From Ectocarpus siliculosus (taxonomy: Eukaryota > Sar > Phaeophyceae > Ectocarpales > Ectocarpaceae), in assembly GCA_000310025.1 (NCBI GenBank), contig FN648564.1:290644-308089 (forward strand): a DNA stretch of 17,446 bases. Direction: 5' to 3'. Position numbers and translations under genes: made by a program. Below, in pieces: positions 1-8,200 of this stretch. Numbering within the stretch: the stretch's first letter is position 1; every line of letters starts with the position of its first letter. The notes under the pieces were generated by a model. It was not told where the DNA came from. It made no database searches and worked only from the letters and a program-made list of their open reading frames with translations.

Positions 1-653
1 TTCGCCCCGGTTTTGGATGCAAATGTGGGGGCCCCGGGGGGGGGGGGGGGGCAGGGAGAACAAATCGCCAGCGGTGTGACCACACGAAAGGCGGACGGCC
101 ACAGGGGTAGGGGTATAGGGAGCGGGGAGGGGGTCAACGGCCGAATGTGCTAGTGGAAACAGGCAAGGGACACGGGGGCAGAGACAGCGAGTATTATAGG
201 ATAAAGCGAAAAGAGAACGACACAGAGAAGAACAAGTTTTTGAGAGGTATGCTGATGGTAGACGGCGCCGTGGAGCAAGAGGAAGATTGTCAAAGTGCAT
301 GAGGCGTGAGGTATGTACTCCAGCACACCGTAGTTTTCATTTCGGGGATGCTGTCGGGTCTGGGCGAAATCAGTTTTTCTTGAAAGTAGTGTGGACAGTC
401 CGATCGGAGATCGCGATCGATGGAATGAGATGTCCTTTGAAAGAGGAGGAGAAAGACGCACAGAGAGAGAGAGACAGCGACAAAGAAAGGTCCGCAGAGT
501 CAAGGGTTAAAGAATTCACGATATCGAATCAAAGTAGACGAAGGCTGCATGCCGCGCACAACCCCCAACTTTTTTTCTCCATCTTGCTACATGTTCACAC
601 GGTCAGGTGTTCAATATCTGCTGCCAACGCTTGTCGTCCTTCGATGCACCCAG
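1..653 (+). other. Partial intron upstream of the first visible rsmI exon
   Basis: No coding segment is recognised here. The stretch ends in CAG at 651-653, which is the splice acceptor of the rsmI exon that starts at 654. The N-terminal SAM-binding half expected of RsmI proteins is not found in any plus-strand frame of this stretch, so the upstream exons must lie left of the window and this is most simply the 3' part of an intron. It contains a 16-base G run at 36-51 and a purine-rich AG stretch around 440-490. The open frame at 287-919 has no recognisable domain and runs out of frame across the real exon. Confidence 0.55.
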
Positions 654-2934
654 GAACCCCGGACGTGCATCATGTACGAGTCCCCCCACCGCATCGCCGA
701 CACTCTCGGGGGACTGCTGAAGGCGTCCTGTCCGCCTCCCTCGGAACATGTTGGCGGCCGCAGCGGAACCGATTCGGGTGGTCCACACGAAGGAAACGAA
801 ACGACAGCGTCGTCAGAGGCACAGCTCGCTGCCGGGCGAAGGTGAACACACGATTATGCACAGCAGCGGCCCACCAACTTAGACGGGGGGGAGTGTACTC
901 ATGTAAACGCATGCCTTAGTCTTGACAGGGGCGGGGCGGAGGGGATGAGGTTTTTCCAGTGGTGAGTGGCAGACACCGTTGGCTGTGGGTGCCATGGTTC
1001 ATACCGCAGGCACTTGTGTGAAGGTATGATGGCGGAAGGTTTTGTTTGAGGAAGGGTGCTTGCTCCGTTCGAAATGGCAAGGAAACGCGCTGCTGCCGCT
1101 GCTGCCGTACCTCTGTTCGGTGGGCGTTCCCATCTCTCCCCCCCCCCCGCTCCCTCCCTCCCCCGATCTCTTGCTGAATTGGAACAAACGCTCATGATTT
1201 GGCAAGAAATCTGGGGGAAATTCAGCAACATTGGTGGAACCACCAAGGCGTTCTGCGCAAAGTACATGGGCATCGGGTTCTACTGTACCTCGGAGTTGAA
1301 GGCGGGTAGATAAATGGCTAGAAACACTCGTTGTCCAGCCTCTTGACCCGAGAGGGGAATGCACCGCCCGTTCCGTGCGGTCCCCAGCCGAACCATACCC
1401 CCCTCCTCTCCGCCCGCCTGCCCAAACACCCGCAATCGATGCAGGCCGGTCGTCCTCGCCCGCGAGCTGACCAAGCTCCACGAGGACATCTTCCGCGGCA
1501 CGCTCGCCGAGGCTGTGGCTCGGTACGGGGGAGGGGATGGGGTACCAGCTCGAGAAGGAGAAGGGCGAGATGGTGTCCCCAGCGATGGGGCTAGCGGAAT
1601 GGGCAGTGGCGGTGGTGGTGGTGATGGGGTAGTCAGGGACCCGAGGGGGGAGTTTACGGTGGTTCTCGGGCCTCGTGCGGCGGCGGTGGGCGCGGGGGAA
1701 GAGGGGCAGGCGAGGGCGCTGGAGGCGCTGGAGGCCAGGTGAAGTTGAATTCTGGCGATGCCAAGTTCCAGGCGATGAGACTTGAGGGCACTAGTGGTTG
1801 TGATGCTGGCTCGCTGGTGGTAGTTGGTGAAGGCGTTTTTTTTGGAGGTTTTGTCTCACGATAAAGTGTACGGGCGGTGGGGTTCACACGCGAGGCATCA
1901 TCCAGTAAAAAACTGCAGTCCGGCCAGACGAGGAAAAATAGCATGCTGAAGAAAAGCCGTAGTAGACGACAAGAACGATCTTTCTCGTGCAAGAACCCCC
2001 AACGAGACGGCGAGAAACACGGACGTGACGAGAGTGGATAGGGCGAAGAGACTATTCGCACAAACCAGACTAAATACACGAGGAGAGAGCTAAGTGCACC
2101 CGAACCAGTCCGAGCAGACGCAAAACAGGACACCAAAAAACAAAACTATGGGTGGGTGATGATCAAGTCGCCTAGTTCTTCGTACGTAGTAGGGGAACAG
2201 AAGGGCTTAAAGGTGGTCTTTGCTGGCTTTTCTTTGAATTTGTCCAGCGCAGACTTGCGGGCCTTTTTAAGGCAGATACTCCCTATTTTTAAATGGCGGT
2301 CACCGCAGCGGACGCCGGCGATGTCGAAGACGACTCCGTCCGCTGCGGTGGCTTCCACCTCAAAAAAGGGCGTAGCTGCCTTGCAGAGGTCCACAAGTCT
2401 GTGCTGGACAAATGAAAAGGAATCCCAGCAAATACCACCTTTTAAGCCCTTCTGTTCCCCCGCTGAGAAGGCCAAGGCGACTTGATCGTCACCTACCCGT
2501 AGTTTAGTTTTTTCGCGTCCCGTTTTCCGTCTGCTCGGACTGGGGAGGTGTGCATTTGGCCCTCTCCTCGTGTATTGTGGTTTGTGCGAATAGTCTTTTC
2601 GCCGTAGTATCCATATGCTCTTCTCCTGCGGTGTATCTCTCCTCCGGCAAATTACCGTCTTGAAACCGCTTCAGCACGTTTGCCATTCATCCTCAAAAGA
2701 GCCACCCCGACGATTTTTTTATTTTATTTCGTCGCGCAACCTCCCCCGCGACCGTTGCCAAAACGTCTCGCTACCCCTACCCCCAGGCTTACGGAGCTGA
2801 CGGCGGGAGGAATGAGCACGTCTTCCGCAGTGAAGATGGTCTCCAAGGACCTCAACCTCAAGAAGTCGGACGTTTATCGGGTGGCGTTAAGTCTGCGGCC
2901 TTCTTCCGTCAAGGAGGACGACGGCTTAGACTGA
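654..2934 (+). CDS. rsmI: RsmI-type 16S rRNA 2'-O-ribose methyltransferase, 5'-truncated (3 exons)
   Basis: This family uses SAM to methylate the 2'-OH of C1402 in 16S rRNA; in a eukaryote the likely substrate is plastid or mitochondrial rRNA. The exons are 654-841, 1445-1738 and 2787-2934. Both visible introns are phase 2 (donors GTGAAC and GTGAAG; acceptors CAG) and the stop is TGA at 2932-2934. The 209 visible residues contain the family motifs in order: MYESPHR (7-13), ARELTKLHED with FRGTL (68-83), RGEFTVVLGP (130-139), and a C-terminal helical segment with LTAGGMSTSSAVK and KKSDVYRVAL, matching the RsmI tail that usually reads like LSxxxAAKxxA...YxLAL. The N-terminal SAM-binding half is missing because the window starts inside the gene. 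Low-complexity insertions lie at about residues 25-60 and 91-128 (Gly-rich), which bacterial members lack. Identification rests on the motif order, which reads through both splice junctions in frame. The organellar location is inference, since no transit peptide is visible. Confidence 0.88.
842..1444 (+). other. rsmI intron (603 bases)
   Basis: A phase 2 intron with donor AAG|GTGAAC at 841/842 and acceptor CAG at 1442-1444. Removing it joins an AG to a G to make one Arg codon and restores the run into PVVLARELTK. It holds GCT/GCC triplet repeats near 1088-1105 and a C-rich tract near 1138-1165. No other gene was seen in it. Confidence 0.8.
1739..2786 (+). other. rsmI intron (1048 bases) hosting a foldback element
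   Basis: A phase 2 intron with donor CAG|GTGAAG at 1738/1739 and a C-rich acceptor ending in CCCCCAG at 2786. Most of its centre is the long inverted repeat at about 2041-2604, listed separately. Confidence 0.8.
2041..2604. repeat. Long imperfect inverted repeat (foldback/MITE-like), about 560 bases
   Basis: The left arm (about 2041-2313) and right arm (2338-2604) are reverse complements of each other over almost their whole length, around a 24-base loop at 2314-2337. Matching anchors from outside in are: GACTATTCGCACAAACC (2049-2065) with its complement near 2580-2596; CCGAGCAGACG near 2110 with CGTCTGCTCGG near 2528; GATCAAGTCGCC near 2161 with GGCGACTTGATC near 2476; GGGGAACAGAAGGGCTTAAA near 2191 with its complement near 2441; and ACCGCAGCGGAC (2302-2313) with GTCCGCTGCGGT (2338-2349). 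The arms differ by scattered substitutions and small indels. Weaker similarity may continue outwards to about 1940 and 2685. No target-site duplication was identified. The mirrored open frames on both strands are a by-product of the symmetry. Confidence 0.85.
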
Positions 2935-5230
2935 TCTTTTTTTTTTTCTTTTGCCGAGTAGAGAGAAACGTGTAACTGGTGGTGACGTTGGATTCCGTTC
3001 ATCCTGGAAAACGCGGCGTCTAGAAAGCGTAACGAGCTTTCATCCATTCGTCTGACGATTCGTTTTTCCATGTGTAGCGAAGGCGCGTCTTCAATCAAAC
3101 CCAAGAACGGCATTTTGTAAGCGCAAACATGCGGGAGCTGTTTCGACGGATGACCACACTGTGGTGTCGGCCCTTAGGGTAAAGGGCCCCTGACGCTGCC
3201 TGTTTCTTGTGTCGAACGTCACCGAGACAAAGTTGGCATCTTGGAACACGTCGCGGAAGGAGAGAAATCGCACCACAATTTTTGCCACGGGCTGGTTGAA
3301 ATCACTACAACTGCCGTTGTTAGGTTTCCTCAATATTCTTGCTTGTGCCGACCTACTTGCACCATTACAAAGAACAGACGCGAACGTGGGTTGTCCCAGC
3401 ACACACACCAGACAGGAAACTCCATCTATGGTCACAACTCTATGCATGCGGAACCAAGTGTTGAACAGCCGCCGTGCTCGCGCGACTTCGGAAACGATTT
3501 TGGAGTTCGATTTGGTTGATTGATTTCCCATTCGCACACCACGCGGCAGTATTTTGTGTGTGTCCGACCATGTGCGCGACCTTGTCCATTAGCTGAGAGC
3601 TGTCAAGGAAGAGGAAGAGACTGCACGATGGAAATTGAGAGGAAACTTCACAGGTATCACGCCGTTCGTTAGAAAAACCGGGCAGTGGTTCACGCTGCGC
3701 AATCCACAACAAATCATCAGCGTGAACTGTACGCATGCATGTCGACATGTATGTGGCATCGTCTCTTTCCCGCCAAGCGGGCGTCAGCCATCAGGCAAGT
3801 GCTACGCCCAAATGCCTCCAAAACGAGGGGCGGCAACCACTCAGTCCGCGAACACCGAACACATCCGTCCAACCCACCGGTCAAACACACGCTTGGTGCC
3901 CGTGACCCGATATACTGTCACTGACGCATTCTCGACAAACAGCGCTGCCCAGGCCGAGAGGGCGTAGCAGCTCCGGCGGCGGTCTACCGAACCGACGAGC
4001 ATCAACGTTTAACAAGCTGCTAAATGCAAAAAACAACGCCTGTTAAAAAGAAAATAAAATATCTCCCGAGCATGTACTAGGTTAACTATCTGGGAAGGGC
4101 ACACGGCACACGCGGAGCAACCAGACCTACTATCAAACCCTAAAGATACTTTCCCCGATCTTTTTCCTCCATCCGCCCCCCCCCCGGTCATACTGTGGAA
4201 CAACAATGCTAGATGAAAATCTACCACCAAACCTTCGGATGAAACGAAAAAGCATGAGACGTCTCAAGAGAGGTGCTTTGACGACGACGACGGTGGAGAG
4301 GCGATCGATCCAAGACAGAAGCGAACGGCAACTATTCGGCCCGCGAAAACACACGCGTGCCCACAGCAACAGAAACTGCTGTGCACACGAGTGAAAAGAA
4401 AAAGAGCATGTCACAATACACAACACAGCAACAAAAAACAACAACAACAAAAGAAGCCCCGCCCTCTCGGACTCGAAGTATGTACACCATATGATTGGAA
4501 ACTCTCCGGTTCACACAACAGCAGGTGGTGTTATCATGCTCTTTCGATCACTGTTGAGAGCCGGCCTTGTAGGAAGTCCTCCCTCCAGCCGTGTAGAAGC
4601 GTGCAGAAGAGCAGGGCGTCGAGGTAAAAAAACGCCCAAGCGCACCAACCAACAACGGACGAGCCGAACAGCACCCCCCCCCCGTCCCTCCTCTCCCTCC
4701 AGCAACCACGCGGGTAAGGACACCAAGGGCAGACGCGAAATGGTTCGAACCAGCAGCATATCGCAAGCCTCTCGCGACCACACACAATGGTCACACTTGA
4801 CCTTTTCTTCTAACAGACGTCGCCAAGCCACACCGCAGTCATCGACATCATATTACTCGCGCGATTCGTCGGACCTTAGTAGATAACATTTCCTCGTTAC
4901 CGAAGATCAAACCGTCGCTGTGTAGTACCCAGAGAGAGAAAAAGGCCACGAGGCCACCGGTAACAGCAGTAGGGGGGGGGTTCGCGGTTGATACAACGTT
5001 CACGGTCGACCACCCACCCACCCCGCCCTCCCACCTGCCTTCGTATCTAGAAACACCATGCGAGGCGCAGAAGAGCATCAATGTTGCACCCCTGCTCTTC
5101 CGTTTGCGTCTTCCCTCTCCAGCCTGTCCGTACAGTTACGAAACAGTACCACGTCGACAGCACTCTTTCGCCGTCCCTCACCCCCTCTGTGACGTCACGC
5201 CGACCGGCCCCCGACATCGTCGTTGGAGAC
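2935..5230. other. Gene-poor interval between convergent 3' ends
   Basis: This lies between the stop codon of the plus-strand rsmI gene and the stop codon of the minus-strand coiled-coil gene, so it should contain both 3' UTRs. A T-rich run follows rsmI directly (2936-2951). C runs at about 4177-4185 and 4674-4683 and a G run at 4972-4980 are present. Several open frames of 60-148 codons occur on both strands (for example minus 3091-3537), but none has a recognisable motif or a convincing splice pattern. I see no gene here that I can defend. Confidence 0.5.
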
Positions 5231-8200
5231 TCAAAACACGTCCGGGGGGCGCTGGCCGCCCATGAAGTCGCTCGCTCCCGAGTTTCCCATGGCCTGCACG
5301 CGCACGGAGAGGGCGTAGTTCGTCTGCTCGAGCCGCTTCACGTACTCCGCCGCCTGCCCCGCCGCCTGCTGGAGCCCGTGCAGCTGGCCCTCCAGCTGTG
5401 AAAAAAAAAACACGAGGCAAACAAGGTGTGTGCGTACGCGCACAAAATAGGGGAAGGCGACCCAAAAATTACGTTTCGCACGAACACACTTGAGGAAGCA
5501 GCAAACGGAGGGGACGGCATGAGCGACGTATCCCATGGAGGGCAAACCGTAGCAGTGCAACGAAGATTTGTTGGGCAGACTCCAGGCGGGTGAGGGTAGG
5601 GGGGGGGGGGGGGGGGGAGGTGTGAACGTCCACTAGGGCCGACCCACCAAGTAACGGTCAGCCCCGGCAAGACATCAGAGGGCATAATTCGGCTGCCAGC
5701 CACGATTGCACACCCCGCTGCCGCCCATGGACGCAGCAGTAGTGCATGCATGTCAACGGAGGAGGATCCTCAACATCGCCGCTGCTGGGCTCGCCCGCGC
5801 TGAAACCCTCTCGGCCACTGATGCCGACGGCCCTGAAAGGGGGCCACGGCATATCAAGTCTCCCGTCATCTCCCGCGCTGCCGCTCCTGAGCCACGACAT
5901 CTCCATCTGTTTCCCACGAGGACTGACAACGGCATGCGACGCGCCGTTGGGTCGCATCGCATCCCGTTGTCAGTCATGGTGGAAACCAAGGCAGCGGGCG
6001 TGGCTCACGAGAAGCAGTGCGGGGTATCAATGACGGAAACCTCCTTGTGCCGCCGCCCTTCCCGCAGCGTCCGCCGGGGGTATGCGCGGGCGACCCCTGC
6101 GACTCTCGGCATGGACTACTACTGCCATGTCGGGGGCTGCTGCTGACCGCCGTTGGATTGTCCGTGGTCAGCGCATGGACCCCCACAAGCACCAATCTGT
6201 CAGTTTTCTTCCCGTCTTCAACCGCTCTTTTGTTCCTCCTCCCTCTTTCACCTTGGAATTACGTCCGGACGGGGTGGCACCGCCGAAGAGTGCCACGCGG
6301 GGACCACCAGCTTGCTAAAAACAACGCCAAACCGCATGCACACCAGAACAGCCTACAAACCGCAAACACCTCCATGCCTGCAGCCAACAACAGCAGCGGT
6401 GGGGGCCCACGCCCCAGAAAACTCTTCCAACAACAAATCCAACAAACGCTTGGATGCAAACAACCCCGCACAAGAAAAAACGCCGCCGCAGCCGTTTCTT
6501 TACCCAAACCCAAACCCAAACCCAAACATACCTCCTTGCCCTTGGTGTTTTGGATCCCGACGGCACGCTTGAGGATACGGTTCTCCGCGGAGAGTCGCTC
6601 GAGCTCCTTCTGGAACATCCCCACGCCTTCCTTCAGCCGACCGTTCTCCTCGCGCGCCATGTTGAGACCGCTCTCCTTCTCCGCCGCGTGCGCCTGCAGG
6701 ACTGCAACCTGCGTGTCCACGTCGATTCAACAAGCGGGAAGGGGGGGGGGGGGGCGAGAAATTGGTTCAAGGGGCTGACTCGCGCAGGGCTCCAACCTAT
6801 GCGTAGTGTCGACTCCGTAAGGCGGAGAAACACGAGAAGTTGATTGGAAGGCGTACAAAGGGGGTTCGGACTACAGCAGCACTGCTACTTGCCGTAACGC
6901 GGGGCGAATGAGTGCAAAGGCGCAAAGGTGTGCGGTCGATTTGATAAAAGCCTTGATTGCTCCACAGCCAACAGGCTGCCAACGTCAAAAAGGGGGTCGA
7001 TTTCGAACCCCCCTTGGTTGTGAAGCAATCGATCTCTTAACACCGATCGCGCACGAGCGCTTGGGACACCCGTGCGATCGCCGGCACTACTGTATCACGG
7101 TACGCACTAGACAGCAGGTTCGGCGGAATCGTCAGCTTCTTGCGGCCGCCAAGCTGTTCGTGGCACGGAAGCGTAGTGCTCGCCCGACTCCCATGCGTTC
7201 GCTTTGCAGGCCAGCAAAGGTCGTGCATTCTCAATTTGCGTACAAATAAGCTTGAGAAAAGAAAAGTACCAAACCATGGCACAGCCTTTACATGATCTAC
7301 CAGTGCCGTTTGTAGCAGCGAAAGACGCCGGTGTCTAGACTCTACTTTACCTCACAGCTTCATGTGTGTGTTTTTTTATTTTTAGCATCGACCGCGCTAA
7401 CCGGCTGACCAATGAAAACACGTCAGTCTAAAACACTTCTAACTTCCATTCAACTACTATGCGTGTGTGGTCGTCCCATCTATTCTGGGGCCGGTGTACA
7501 GGTCTTTCGGCGTATGTACCTGACATTAACAGATCAGCCTGGGTCACACGAGAGGAACGTCACACAGGAGCTCCTTTTCATGTTTTGTTTTTTTGCCCCA
7601 CTTTTCCCTCTGAGGTGCTTGCCTTTGGTATACGGGAACGGAAAGGCAGCAATCAAACGGAGGTTGTAGCATTTCCAGTCACACGCCATCCACCGGCACC
7701 GGCATTTAGCAGCAAGTAACTCGGGGTAGGCGGCATCCGATGGCCGATCGTGGTACTACAACACTGGGAGCGCTCTCGATGACGCCCCACCCGAATTTGT
7801 TGGCACAGGAAACAAAATGCCTACAATAGCCCATGGTTGCACCGCGATTCTTCTGTGTGCTGGGAACTCATGTACATATCCGCAAGAGCCGGGGGAGAGG
7901 TGGCACCCCCATGTTAACCGTTATTTCATAGCGTGTTTCTCCACAACTGCTGTGTATGCGTAGGAGGGTAGGAACACCAACCGATATTTCTCCCCTCGAC
8001 GAGACATTTCCAGCACCACCCTTTTCGGCAGTTGTACCTGGCTGTGGAGAACAACGCTGCAAAAAAAACGGGAACACGGGGGTGCCACTTTCTTCCACAT
8101 TTACGGTATACCACACAAACAACACAAAACAGACAGACGCGTTTTTTTTATCTCCGCGTCACCCCCAGTATCACGCCGATTGACATGGGATTCCAAACGG

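Larger units (their letters stand above)
5396..6531 (-). other. Intron 3 of the coiled-coil gene (1136 bases)
   Basis: A phase 0 intron on the minus strand, with donor GAG|GTATGT at 6532/6531 and an acceptor after a long T run ending TTTCACAG at 5396. It holds four TTTGGG units just after the donor, a 19-base G/C homopolymer (5599-5617) and the inverted repeat at about 5733-6126. Confidence 0.8.

Noticed and set aside
2146-2485. Pair of 109-codon frames on opposite strands (2146-2475 minus, 2156-2485 plus) as genes
   Set aside because: They mirror each other because the DNA is a near-palindrome, and they sit within a well-supported rsmI intron. Both contain GEQKGLK from the two arms. I treat them as a consequence of the foldback, though the element could derive from coding sequence.
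3091-3537. 148-codon minus-strand frame as a gene in the convergent intergenic region
   Set aside because: No recognisable motif, no clear splice partners, and comparable open frames occur on the other strand of the same stretch.
4736-4760. GGTTCGAACC as a tRNA T-arm
   Set aside because: It is a ten-base palindrome with no upstream cloverleaf structure.
6503-6526. Telomere-like repeat array
   Set aside because: Only four CCCAAA units, differing from the TTTAGGG-type telomere and located at a splice donor inside a gene.
6532-6708. bZIP transcription factor call for the coiled-coil gene
   Set aside because: The leucine-rich coil is present, but the basic DNA-contact region with the N-x7-R pattern that must directly precede a bZIP zipper is absent.
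6017-6778. 253-codon plus-strand open frame
   Set aside because: It runs antisense through exon 3 of the coiled-coil gene and half of the second inverted repeat. It includes translated CCCAAA repeats (Pro-Lys) and has no recognisable domain.
6990-7015. tRNA-like TTCGAA loop flanked by G and C runs
   Set aside because: No acceptor stem, D arm or anticodon arm can be placed around it. The surrounding symmetry is that of a simple hairpin.
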